Below are positions 1 through 7,774 of a stretch of 64,000 nucleotides of DNA, piece by piece. The notes under the pieces are model-generated. The model searched no databases. It saw nothing but the letters and a program-made list of their open reading frames with translations, and had not been told where the DNA came from. Position 1 is the stretch's first letter, and every line of letters begins with the position of its first letter. Position numbers and translations under genes: made by a program. The DNA is from Mycolicibacterium septicum DSM 44393 (lineage in GTDB: Bacteria > Actinomycetota > Actinomycetes > Mycobacteriales > Mycobacteriaceae), in the NCBI RefSeq assembly GCF_000455325.1, contig NZ_HG322951.1, positions 3,982,882 through 4,046,881 on the forward strand, in the 5' to 3' direction.

Positions 1-450
1 CCCCGGCGCCTGTGGCGCGGTCGGAACGTTCGGACCGGGCACCTGGCCCGGCACGGGCGTGTTCATGCCGCGCTGCGCGAGCCCGAGTACCAATGCTTCC
101 TTGCCGCTGATCTCCTGGCTCTGCACGGCGTGCCACAGATCCTTGAGATAGCTCAAGTTGGGGGTTTCCGTGCCCTGCCCGGTGGGATCCATCGTCGCTC
201 CGGGCGGCAGGGCATCGGGACTGGCCAGGTGAGGGATCCCCGCGGCGTCCGTGGCAGGCAATGCCCCCGGATCTCCGGCCGCGGCCTGAGCAGCCGGTGC
301 GGGACCGGGTGCCGGCGCCGGTGCGGGGGCGGGCGGCACCACCGGATTGGGCGGCTCCGCGGCCGCCGCGGCGGCCATGGCCAACGCCACGACGGGACCC
401 GACACGCACCCCGTCACGACGATCCCGAACCTACGGATGTCGACTCGCAT
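1..450 (-). CDS. Exported Pro/Ala-rich protein, 3' end outside window
   Basis: The reading frame is open from an ATG at 450 leftwards through the window edge, so only the first 150 codons are seen. AGGAGG at 459-464 gives a strong ribosome site. The N-terminus (MRVDIRRFGIVV...) is a typical signal peptide ending in an alanine run followed by AEPPNPV, so secretion is likely. Next comes a low-complexity Pro/Ala tract of about 30 residues, then a more ordered part (NLSYLKDLWHAVQ). I do not recognise the family. It resembles the many secreted proline-rich mycobacterial proteins of unknown role, and no catalytic motif is visible. It is divergent from cyp125. Confidence 0.72.
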   Translation of the reverse strand, partial: MRVDIRRFGIVVTGCVSGPVVALAMAAAAAAEPPNPVVPPAPAPAPAPGPAPAAQAAAGDPGALPATDAAGIPHLASPDALPPGATMDPTGQGTETPNLSYLKDLWHAVQSQEISGKEALVLGLAQRGMNTPVPGQVPGPNVPTAPQAPG

Positions 451-537
451 TCTCGATGGCCTCCTGCTGTTGCTCCAGGGACAGATGGTAACGCTGACTG
501 CATCGTTGCGCTCGTTCAACCGTTACAACGCAAGAAT

Positions 538-551
538 CGGAACACGTTCCA
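538..551. promoter_or_regulatory. KstR-like operator upstream of cyp125
   Basis: The site contains the perfect 12-bp palindrome GGAACACGTTCC at 539-550. Against the mycobacterial KstR consensus TNNAACNNGTTNNA it has one mismatch (C for the first T). It lies 107 bp before the cyp125 start in the divergent intergenic region. KstR represses cholesterol catabolic genes, including cyp125, in mycobacteria. Assignment here is by motif and context. Confidence 0.6.
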
Positions 552-657
552 ATACGAACAATGTGGGAGTTTCCGAAACCCGCTCCATAGGGCCCCACCT
601 GTGGTGTAGCAATGGCTTACGCCACTACACAACGTCGTCTGAGGAGCGCCCACCGCC

Positions 658-1920
658 ATGCCGACTTTGAACCTGCCCGCCGACTTCGACTTCACCGACC
701 CCGACATCTATGCGGAACGGCTGCCCGTCGAGGAACTCGCCGAGATGCGCAAACTCGCGCCGATCTGGTGGAACGAACAACCAGCGGGCCGGGGTGGCTT
801 CGATGACGGCGGGTTCTGGGTCGTCACCAAGCACAAAGACGTCAAAGAGGTATCGCTGCGCAGTGACGTCTTCTCCAGCCAGGCGAAGACCGCCCTGCCG
901 CGATATCGAGAAGGCACCGTCCAGCAACAGATCGACCAGGGCAAGTTCGTGTTGCTCAACATGGACGCCCCCCACCACACACACCTGCGCAAGATCATCT
1001 CGCGGGCCTTCACTCCGCGCGCGGTCGAGCTCCTGCGTGCGGACCTCGCCGAGCGGGCCCGCATGATCGTGGAGACGGCGGCCGCCGAAGGCTCAGGAGA
1101 CTTCGTCGAGCAGGTGTCCTGCGAGCTTCCGCTCCAGGCCATCGCGGGGTTGATGGGCGTACCGCAGGAGGACCGCAAGAAGCTGTTCGACTGGTCCAAC
1201 CAGATGGTCGGCGATCAGGACCCGGAGTTCGCCACCAACGATGCGATCAGCGCCTCGGTCGAGCTGATCATGTACGGCATGCAGATGGCGGCCGAGCGGA
1301 GCAAGAACCCCGGCGACGATCTGGTCTCCAAGCTGCTGCAGGCCGACGTGGAGGGACACAAACTCTCCGACGACGAGTTCGGCTTCTTCGTGATCCTGCT
1401 CGCGGTGGCCGGCAACGAGACGACCCGGAACTCGATCACCCAGGGAATGATGGCGTTCGCCGATCACCCAGACCAGTGGGAGTTGTTCAAGCGGGAGCGC
1501 CCGGGCACCGCCGCCGACGAGATCGTTCGGTGGGCCACCCCGGTGACGTCATTCCAGCGGACCGCGCTGGAAGACACCGAACTGGCCGGTGTGCCGATCA
1601 AGAAGGGGCAACGGGTGGTGATGTTCTACCGCTCGGCGAACTTCGACGAGGAAGTGTTCGACGACCCGTACTCTTTCAATATCTTGCGGGACCCCAACCC
1701 GCACGTGGGATTCGGCGGAACAGGCGCGCACTACTGCATCGGTGCCAACCTCGCCAGGATGACGATCGACCTGATCTTCAACGCGATCGCCGACGGGATG
1801 CCCGATCTGACGCCACTGGCGGCGCCGGAACGGCTCCGATCCGGCTGGCTGAACGGCATCAAACATTGGCAGGTCGACTACCGGGGCGACGCCGGCGCGA
1901 AACCTCCTGTGCCGCAGTAG
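658..1920 (+). CDS. cyp125: Cytochrome P450, CYP125 family (steroid C26/C27 monooxygenase)
   Basis: This 420-residue P450 begins NLPADFDFTDPDIYAERLP, which closely matches the start of the M. tuberculosis CYP125A1 I know, and similarity continues to the C-terminal NGIKHWQVDY. The I-helix oxygen-activation motif AGNETT lies near residues 250-255. The haem-binding loop is GFGGTGAHYCIG with the axial cysteine at residue 360. CYP125 enzymes start side-chain breakdown of cholesterol/cholestenone by oxidising the terminal methyl to the acid. Some fast growers carry several CYP125 paralogues, so this may not be the main copy. A KstR-like site lies upstream. The 3' end overlaps the convergent membrane-protein gene by 62 bp. 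Confidence 0.93.
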   Translation: MPTLNLPADFDFTDPDIYAERLPVEELAEMRKLAPIWWNEQPAGRGGFDDGGFWVVTKHKDVKEVSLRSDVFSSQAKTALPRYREGTVQQQIDQGKFVLLNMDAPHHTHLRKIISRAFTPRAVELLRADLAERARMIVETAAAEGSGDFVEQVSCELPLQAIAGLMGVPQEDRKKLFDWSNQMVGDQDPEFATNDAISASVELIMYGMQMAAERSKNPGDDLVSKLLQADVEGHKLSDDEFGFFVILLAVAGNETTRNSITQGMMAFADHPDQWELFKRERPGTAADEIVRWATPVTSFQRTALEDTELAGVPIKKGQRVVMFYRSANFDEEVFDDPYSFNILRDPNPHVGFGGTGAHYCIGANLARMTIDLIFNAIADGMPDLTPLAAPERLRSGWLNGIKHWQVDYRGDAGAKPPVPQ

Positions 1921-2215
1921 GGATCGGATAGTCGATGATCGACCGCCAGTAGTCCTCCGGGATCTCGGTGTTCGACCGCAGCACGATCGCCAGACCGGTT
2001 GCCATTGCGATGCCGAGTAGCCCGAGCCACAGGCCGGCCAGCGCGATCGCGACCCAGAGCACCGTTGTCAGTATCGGCCACGGCGACGCCAGGGCGAGCA
2101 CCGGTGCGAAGAAGAATCCTGTGCCGATGTAGGCGGCCGACCCGGCCCGGTCGGCCGCCATCACGAAGTGCAGCCACCGTGGGATCGACTTGGGCCACTG
2201 CGGTGAATTGCGCAT
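1859..2215 (-). CDS. Small membrane protein, unknown function
   Basis: This 118-residue protein has two or three hydrophobic segments between about residues 25 and 80 (for example GTGFFFAPVLALASPWP and VLWVAIALAGLWLGLLGIA) and a basic C-terminal tail. AGGAGG is well placed before the ATG at 2215. Its last 62 bp lie antisense to the end of cyp125. It is transcribed away from the XRE regulator and shares its palindrome-rich promoter region, so it is a plausible target of that regulator. No family was recognised. Confidence 0.7.
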   Translation of the reverse strand: MRNSPQWPKSIPRWLHFVMAADRAGSAAYIGTGFFFAPVLALASPWPILTTVLWVAIALAGLWLGLLGIAMATGLAIVLRSNTEIPEDYWRSIIDYPIPTAAQEVSRRRRPGSRPANV

Positions 2216-2258
2216 CCTTGCCTCCTTGGTGGGACGAACTCCACGGTGACTCGGATCG

Positions 2259-2286
2259 GGTAATCATTGCAATTACCTGTCAGGTA
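2259..2286. promoter_or_regulatory. Two overlapping palindromes between divergent genes (candidate operator)
   Basis: GGTAAT-N7-ATTACC spans 2259-2277 and the perfect 13-bp palindrome TACCTGTCAGGTA spans 2274-2286. They lie between the membrane-protein start at 2215 and the XRE regulator start near 2305. Position and symmetry suggest an operator, probably for the adjacent regulator; no known consensus was matched. Confidence 0.5.
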
Positions 2287-2304
2287 GTGGTTATCTCGCG
2301 CCGC

Positions 2305-3096
2305 GTGAGTGAGACTCGGGTGGTGACGAGTGCGGCAACCCACACACCGATCGGCTCACTGATGCGCGACTGGCGACTACGCCGCCGGATCAGCCAACTG
2401 GACCTGGCCATCGAGGCCGACGTGTCGGCGCGTCACCTCAGCTTCATCGAGACCGGCCGATCCGTGCCGAGCCGGGCGATGGTGCTCCGGCTGGCCGAGG
2501 CCCTCGAGGTCCCGCTGCGAGACCAGAACCAACTGCTGCTCGCCGCCGGGCTGGCACCGGTGTACGCCGAACGGACGCTGGAGGATCCCGAGATGACCGC
2601 GGTGCGCGACGGGGTGACCCGAGTGTTGGACGCCTACAACCCATTTCCCTGTGTCGTCGTCGACCGCACCTGGAACCTGTTGCAGGCCAACGCAGGCACC
2701 GCGGTGATGCTGGAAGGTGTCGCTCCGCATCTGATGGACCGGCCCAATGCGTTGCGAATCACCTTGCATCCCGAGGGCATGGCCCCGCGCATCCGGAACC
2801 TGGCGGAATGGCGCCACCACCTGATCAGCCGGCTGCGCCGCGAGGTCACCGTGAGCGGATCGGCCGAACTCGCCGACCTTCTCTCCGAGATCGAGTCCTA
2901 CCCGGGAGGAATGGAACCCGTCCGCGATCTCGGCGGAGTCGTCGTCCCCCTGGAACTGACCGCGCCCGACGGCACCGTGCTGACCTTCCTGAGCACCGTC
3001 ACGACATTCGGCACCGCACTGGACCTGACCGCCGCGGAACTCAGCATCGAGGCATTCCTGCCCGCGGATGCCGAGACGGCCGCCGCACTCCGCTGA
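2305..3096 (+). CDS. XRE-family regulator with MmyB-like ligand domain
   Basis: The N-terminal part holds a classic helix-turn-helix (SQLDLAIEADVSARHLSFIETGRS) followed by RLAEALEVPLRDQN. The remaining 180 residues match the MmyB-like PAS-type region found in actinobacterial XRE regulators (for example VVDRTWNLLQANAG). These proteins usually act as local transcription regulators, possibly binding a fatty acid or similar ligand. I chose the in-frame GTG at 2305, giving 263 residues; GTGs at 2320 and 2323 and an ATG at 2362 are alternatives, and the last still keeps the HTH. It is divergent from the 2215 gene and 76 bp ahead of an AhpD-like gene, both candidate targets. Confidence 0.85.
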   Translation: MSETRVVTSAATHTPIGSLMRDWRLRRRISQLDLAIEADVSARHLSFIETGRSVPSRAMVLRLAEALEVPLRDQNQLLLAAGLAPVYAERTLEDPEMTAVRDGVTRVLDAYNPFPCVVVDRTWNLLQANAGTAVMLEGVAPHLMDRPNALRITLHPEGMAPRIRNLAEWRHHLISRLRREVTVSGSAELADLLSEIESYPGGMEPVRDLGGVVVPLELTAPDGTVLTFLSTVTTFGTALDLTAAELSIEAFLPADAETAAALR

Positions 3097-3172
3097 ACGC
3101 GGCCGCGCAAGGGTTCGCCTCGGCGGTGTCGAAATCCTTGTCCGGCAAGGCCGCCTGCATCAGGCTCCGGGT

Positions 3173-3784
3173 ATGACCGCCACCGCTGACGCTCCCCAGT
3201 CCCTGTCCCCATCGCGCATCTCACGGTTGCGGGTACCCGAACTGGATGAGCTGAGCACCGCGGGTGTGCGCGGCTTCTTCAGCCGGCAGCAGCGCGAGGA
3301 AGGGCTGACCTCCAACTGGTTTCGTGCGCTGGCCCTCAACGAGGGTGACCTCGAACGGCTCAACGGCTACCTCCTGCCGTTGCTGGGTGCCGACGGGCGG
3401 GGCGGATTGAGCGCGCGCGAGCGCGAGGTGATCGCCACGGTGGTATCCGGGGAGAACCGCTGCGCGTACTGCCACACGAACCATGCCAACAAGCTGGGGA
3501 AAGTCGCAGGCGACTGGTCGTTCGGGCAGCGGGTCGCCATCGACCATCGGCAGGTGGCCGAGCTCACCGAGCGGGAGCGCGCCCTGGGCGACCTCGCCGT
3601 GCTCGTCAACAATCATCCGCAGGAGATCGACGACGCCGACTTCGACGCGTTGCGCGCCCTCGGACTCGACGATCATCAGATCCTCGAGGGCATCTCGATC
3701 GCGGCTTTCATCGGCGCGACCAACCGAATCGGCATCGCGCTGTCGGTTCCGCCGAACCCGGAGTACACCGGCATCCCGCGATAA
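3173..3784 (+). CDS. AhpD-like peroxidase-related protein (CMD family)
   Basis: This 203-residue protein belongs to the carboxymuconolactone decarboxylase/AhpD-like peroxidase-related family. The redox pair is CAYC followed by H (ENRCAYCHTNHAN), preceded by the usual LSAREREVIATVVS helix. Such proteins are all-helical and the two cysteines carry peroxide or disulfide chemistry. The substrate is not known. The ATG at 3173 lies just after the XRE gene in the same direction, so co-regulation with it is plausible. Confidence 0.82.
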   Translation: MTATADAPQSLSPSRISRLRVPELDELSTAGVRGFFSRQQREEGLTSNWFRALALNEGDLERLNGYLLPLLGADGRGGLSAREREVIATVVSGENRCAYCHTNHANKLGKVAGDWSFGQRVAIDHRQVAELTERERALGDLAVLVNNHPQEIDDADFDALRALGLDDHQILEGISIAAFIGATNRIGIALSVPPNPEYTGIPR

Positions 3785-3786
3785 TC

Positions 3787-3803
3787 AACTGGTATGACCA
3801 CTT
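3787..3803. promoter_or_regulatory. FadR/GntR-type operator
   Basis: AACTGGTATGACCACTT contains TGGTATGACCA, an exact fit to the TNGTNNNACNA consensus of FCD-domain GntR regulators and close to the E. coli FadR site. It lies 34 bp before the GntR gene, just upstream of a possible -10 (TACCGT, 3811-3816), which suggests autorepression. Confidence 0.6.
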
Positions 3804-3836
3804 GACCTCTTACCGTCTGAGGGGCAGCATGGCCCT

Positions 3837-4559
3837 ATGGCGTTACAACCGGTCAACCGCAGATCCGTACCCGAGGACGTCTTCGAGCAGATCGTCGCCG
3901 AGGTGCTCAGCGGCCAGATGCAGCCCGGCGAACCGCTGCCCAGTGAACGGCGGCTGGCCGAGGTGCTCGGGGTGTCCCGACCGGCCGTGCGGGAGGCGAT
4001 CAAGCGGCTCACCGAGGCCGGGCTGGTCGAGGTCCGACAGGGCGACTCCACCACCGTGCGAGACTTCCGCAAGCATGCCGGCCTCGACCTGTTGCCCAGA
4101 CTGCTCCTGCGGGCGGGCGAACTCGACGTCAGCGTGGTCCGCAGCATCCTGGAAACCCGCCTGCACAATGGGCCGAAGGTTGCCGAACTGGCCGCCCGGC
4201 GGGCCACGGCCGACCTCGTCGCCGAACTCGGCCGCACCGTCGATGCCCTGGCGGCCGAACCGGATCCGGTGGAGCAACAGCGCCAGGCGCTCGCCTTCTG
4301 GGACCTGATCGTCGACGGCGCGGACTCGATCGCATTCCGGTTGATGTACAACACCCTTCGGCAGACCTACGAGCCCGCACTCCCGGCGCTGGCCACCATG
4401 ATGGCCGCCGAGGTCGGGCGTCCCGACGCGTACCGGCGGATCGTCGAGGCCATCGAAGCGCGTGACCCGGCCGCCGCCCGCCGTGCGGCTCAGGACCTGT
4501 TGGAGCCGGCCACCAACGCCCTCATGGGCGCGCTCGAGGCCTTGGAGGAAACCCGATGA
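3837..4559 (+). CDS. FadR-type GntR regulator (FCD domain)
   Basis: This 240-residue regulator has an N-terminal winged helix (EPLPSERRLAEVLGVSRPAVREA) and an all-helical FCD effector domain from about residue 85. FCD regulators typically bind carboxylates or acyl-CoAs and repress their own operon. It overlaps the following membrane hydroxylase gene by 4 bp (ATGA), so the two are translationally coupled and probably controlled from the TGGTATGACCA operator upstream. A role in lipid desaturation or hydroxylation follows from that neighbour; the effector is unknown. Confidence 0.88.
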   Translation: MALQPVNRRSVPEDVFEQIVAEVLSGQMQPGEPLPSERRLAEVLGVSRPAVREAIKRLTEAGLVEVRQGDSTTVRDFRKHAGLDLLPRLLLRAGELDVSVVRSILETRLHNGPKVAELAARRATADLVAELGRTVDALAAEPDPVEQQRQALAFWDLIVDGADSIAFRLMYNTLRQTYEPALPALATMMAAEVGRPDAYRRIVEAIEARDPAAARRAAQDLLEPATNALMGALEALEETR

Positions 4560-5212
4560 CGCGCAACGCTTTCAGCTTGGGTGACGCGGTCCGGGAATTC
4601 GTCAGGCACCCCTCCCCCTGGATGATCGGCACGGCGCTGGTCGTCAGCGTCGCAGCGCGGTGCGTCGTCGGGGACTGGCAACTCACCGACGTGCTCGTGC
4701 CCGTGGTGATGCTCGTGACGTTCCCGTTCTTCGAATGGATCGTCCACGTCTTCGTGCTGCACTGGCGGCCACGGCGGATCGGCCCGATCACCCTGGATTC
4801 GCTGCTGGCGCGCGACCACCGGCTACACCACGTCGACCCGCGCGACATCCCGCTGATCTTCATACCGTGGCGGGCCCTGTTGTGGATCCTGCCCGTCGCC
4901 GTGGCCGTTGCCCTGCTGGCATTCCCTCGCCTCGGCCTGGGGCTGACGTTCCTGTCCCTGCTGACCGTGATCGGGCTGGCCTACGAGTGGTGCCACTACC
5001 TGATCCACAGCGACTACAAGCCGAAAACCCGTGCCTACCGTGCAGTTTGGCGCAACCATCGGCAGCACCACTACAAGAACGAGCACTACTGGTTCACGGT
5101 CACCACCGCCGGAACCGCCGACCGGGTGTTGGGAACGTATCCCGACCCGGCGACGGTATCCACCTCACCGACGTCGAAGAACCTGCACGCGGCTACGACT
5201 GCACAACAATAG
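4556..5212 (+). CDS. Membrane fatty-acid hydroxylase / sterol desaturase family
   Basis: This 218-residue integral membrane protein carries the histidine boxes of the di-iron sterol desaturase/fatty-acid hydroxylase superfamily: HVFVLHW, DHRLHHVDPRD, CHYLIHSDY and HRQHHYKNEHYW. Several hydrophobic segments surround them. The enzyme should hydroxylate or desaturate a lipid in the membrane using O2 and an electron donor; the substrate cannot be read from sequence. GGAGG lies about 9 nt before the ATG inside the end of the GntR gene. The last 20 bp overlap the convergent transpeptidase gene. Confidence 0.86.
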   Translation: MTRNAFSLGDAVREFVRHPSPWMIGTALVVSVAARCVVGDWQLTDVLVPVVMLVTFPFFEWIVHVFVLHWRPRRIGPITLDSLLARDHRLHHVDPRDIPLIFIPWRALLWILPVAVAVALLAFPRLGLGLTFLSLLTVIGLAYEWCHYLIHSDYKPKTRAYRAVWRNHRQHHYKNEHYWFTVTTAGTADRVLGTYPDPATVSTSPTSKNLHAATTAQQ

Positions 5213-5972
5213 GGTCGCCCACGTGCACCGTGTTGAAGTACCAATCGGCGTTGTCGGGGCTCAGGTTGATGCAGCCGTGGCTGACGTTGGCATAGCCCTG
5301 GGATCCCACCGACCAGGGTGCCCCGTGCACGTAGACGCCGCCCCAGGTCACGCGGACCGCATCGTAAACGGTGAGCTTGTAGCCCTCCGGGTCACTCAGC
5401 GGAATACCGATGGTGCGCGAATCCATCACCACGACAGGCTCTTTGGCCAGTGCGGTGAACGTACCGACCGGGGTCGGGTGCTTGGGCTTGCCCATCGAGG
5501 CCGGCATCGTGCGGGCCACCGCGCCGTCGATGCTCACGGTGAAGGTGTGGGCGTCGATATCGGCAACGCCCAGCACCTGTGATCCGGTTTCGAAGCTGGT
5601 CTTGGCGCCGCCTGCGGATACGGAGATGGTCGAGTGGGCCGGCCAGAACTGGTCGGGCTTCCACTGCATCACGTCATCGCTGAGCCAGCTGAATGTGCCG
5701 GTGGGCGTATGCGGTGAGCTGATCTGCAGGCTGCTCTGCGCCGCGTCGCGATCGGCCACCGGCTTGTCGAAGGTCACCGTCAACGGCATGGCGACACCGA
5801 CCACGGAACCCGCGGCCGGCTCGATGGTCGCGCCCGGCTCGGGCGTGCGCACCGCGGCGGATGCGACGTTGACCGTGCTCGTCGCGGCCAAGGTGGCGAC
5901 TCCAATCGCCGCAAACACTTTCAGTACCGACGCTCGAACGGTTCCGAATGACGACGAGGGGGCGCTCAGCAT
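5193..5972 (-). CDS. ldtA: L,D-transpeptidase, LdtMt1 (LdtA)-like
   Basis: The product (259 residues from the ATG at 5972) has an N-terminal membrane/signal segment, an immunoglobulin-like domain (about 40-135) and a C-terminal YkuD catalytic domain with the hallmark SHGCINLS cysteine motif and the upstream YVHGAPWS loop. It forms 3-3 crosslinks between meso-diaminopimelate residues in peptidoglycan and is the target of carbapenems in mycobacteria. Wording around TMPASMGKP and VVMDSRTIGIPL matches M. tuberculosis LdtA (Rv0116c, 251 residues). An upstream in-frame extension exists but the start at 5972 places the signal segment properly. No lipobox is seen. Confidence 0.9.
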   Translation of the reverse strand: MLSAPSSSFGTVRASVLKVFAAIGVATLAATSTVNVASAAVRTPEPGATIEPAAGSVVGVAMPLTVTFDKPVADRDAAQSSLQISSPHTPTGTFSWLSDDVMQWKPDQFWPAHSTISVSAGGAKTSFETGSQVLGVADIDAHTFTVSIDGAVARTMPASMGKPKHPTPVGTFTALAKEPVVVMDSRTIGIPLSDPEGYKLTVYDAVRVTWGGVYVHGAPWSVGSQGYANVSHGCINLSPDNADWYFNTVHVGDPIVVQS

Positions 5973-6147
5973 TCCACCAGTGTAGGTGCTCGCCGGAACT
6001 GCACCCCTGAGGCGCAGCGTGACGGTGGCAGATCGGTGTTGGCGGTAGCGCGATGGGTTGCCCATGGTGAACACATCGATGCGACTTGTCAGAACGTTTC
6101 ACCGCAGGATCGGCGGTCTTACACCGGTCTCAGCAACGTCACAGGGA

Positions 6148-7563
6148 TCAAGGCGCGACGGGTACCGGTGCCTGCGATTCGGGCGCGGCCGGGACGGCCT
6201 CAGGTGCGGGAGGCGCTGCTTCCGGCACGGGTGGTGCCGTTTCGGCCGCCGGAGCCTGTGCGGCCGTCTGCTGTACCGGTGCCGCCTCGGGCGCCGGACT
6301 CGGTGGAGGCGGCGGAGGCGGCGCCACCTCGGCGGCCGGCGGCGGTGGCGGCACAGGTGTTTCCGAAGCCGGGGACGGTGCCGGGGACACCACCGTCTCG
6401 GCCGGCGGCGCCTCGCCCGCGGGCAAGGGCCCCTGGCCCGCCTCGGGCGGAGGCGCGCCGGGGTGCTCGGACACCTGTGGTGACTGCTCCGGTGGCACCG
6501 GCCCCAGCTCGGACCCGGGAGGCGCGAGCTGCTCGCCCGGTATGACGCCGGGCTCGGTTGGGGCCGTGATGCTTTGGTCGGCGGGGTATTCCGGCCCCAC
6601 GTCCTGCACCACCGACTCGAGGACAGGCGGGGGCTCAGGTGGCGGGGCGGGCGGTGCGGGAGCCGCGGGCGGCTGCTGTACAGCGGCCGAGTCGCCCGAT
6701 GTGCTCACCACCGGACGGGTACTCCGGTGTGGAGTCGGCTCCGAACCGGGCAACAGCTGCTGACCGATGGCCAGCGCCAGCGAGACCCCGAAGACCAGGA
6801 CTCCACCGAGCAATATCGCCAGCGGCGTCAATTGCGTGGTGGGCCAGCGCCAACCGGTCGGGGCCACACTCTCGTCGGAGGCCCGGCGGCCCCGTCGCAC
6901 CGCGGCCAGCCCGGCACCCCTGGCCAGCGGCAATCCAGGTTCGGCCGGTGTGAACACCGGCACCTGAAGGGCCTGCTCCAACTTCGGCAGCACCGAGTCC
7001 AGGTCGACGGCGGATCCCACGACCACGAGCGCGTCGGGACGTGGATCGGCCGCTTCGAACATGTCGGACAGCCAGGTGGTCAGGCCCGCCACGGTCTCGA
7101 TACCCCGGCTGACCGTCGTCTGTACGGGAGTACCGTCGCTGACCGTCATCGCTTGCACCACATCGGGTTCCAGGACGCAGACGGCGGTCGTGCCGAATCC
7201 GACGATGCCTGCGATGCGACGCGCCAGCGCATCCGTGGCCTGCGGCAGCCGAACCGGAACCACTGAGGCGTACCCGGCCTCGGCCAGCTTCTTCAGCAGC
7301 ACCGCGGCCTCTGCTGCAGCGCCCGAACTCCACGTGACACCGATCGTTGTCAGCTGCCGATCGTGTTCTGCGGCAACCTTTTCGGCGCGACGAACGGCGG
7401 ACACCACATCGGCACAGATCTCGCCGGTTCGTGACGGTGTATAGCCACGAATGTCAAAGGCGTCATGGTCGACGGTCGCCCCGTCAGCCTCGCTGCCCTC
7501 GACCAGGACCAGACCGACGGTGGACGGTGTCAACGAAACACCGAGCACCGCCTCCACATGCAC
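6148..7563 (-). CDS. Mycobacterial membrane protein with ASKHA-like N-terminus and Pro-rich tail
   Basis: This 471-residue protein starts at a GTG. The N-terminal 230 residues begin LGVSLTPSTVGLVLVEG, reminiscent of the phosphate-1 loop of actin/Hsp70-type (ASKHA) folds, and repeat mixed alpha/beta motifs. One transmembrane helix (about 270-295, LAILLGGVLVFGVSLALAIG) is followed by about 180 residues dominated by proline, alanine and glutamate. This arrangement is common in mycobacterial proteins of the DUF7159 type. Topology suggests a cytoplasmic sensor or scaffold with a tail outside the membrane. Function is unknown. Confidence 0.82.
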   Translation of the reverse strand: MHVEAVLGVSLTPSTVGLVLVEGSEADGATVDHDAFDIRGYTPSRTGEICADVVSAVRRAEKVAAEHDRQLTTIGVTWSSGAAAEAAVLLKKLAEAGYASVVPVRLPQATDALARRIAGIVGFGTTAVCVLEPDVVQAMTVSDGTPVQTTVSRGIETVAGLTTWLSDMFEAADPRPDALVVVGSAVDLDSVLPKLEQALQVPVFTPAEPGLPLARGAGLAAVRRGRRASDESVAPTGWRWPTTQLTPLAILLGGVLVFGVSLALAIGQQLLPGSEPTPHRSTRPVVSTSGDSAAVQQPPAAPAPPAPPPEPPPVLESVVQDVGPEYPADQSITAPTEPGVIPGEQLAPPGSELGPVPPEQSPQVSEHPGAPPPEAGQGPLPAGEAPPAETVVSPAPSPASETPVPPPPPAAEVAPPPPPPPSPAPEAAPVQQTAAQAPAAETAPPVPEAAPPAPEAVPAAPESQAPVPVAP

Positions 7564-7774
7564 CCCCGAAAAGTGTGGCCGTCGTCCAAACGTTTCACGG
7601 TGACATTACCGGGTGGCAGCATCATAGCCATCCCCTGTACCTTCGTCGCCCACGTTCGACATGCAGCGAAATGTGCTGTGCCACAGAAGCGCCTGTACAC
7701 AACGGAGTTCTAGTTTGCCGTCCCGGCCGTCAATTCCGGCCGACCGGGCCGTTCCCGTGGCAAGGTAGTGGCCC

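Noticed and set aside
130..670. Plus-strand reading frames over the first gene and the cyp125 leader
   Set aside because: Arg-rich translations antisense to the exported protein or crossing the promoter; typical shadows of high-GC coding sequence.
6180..6660. Tandem repeat or VNTR in the Pro-rich region
   Set aside because: The sequence is low complexity but has no fixed repeat unit.
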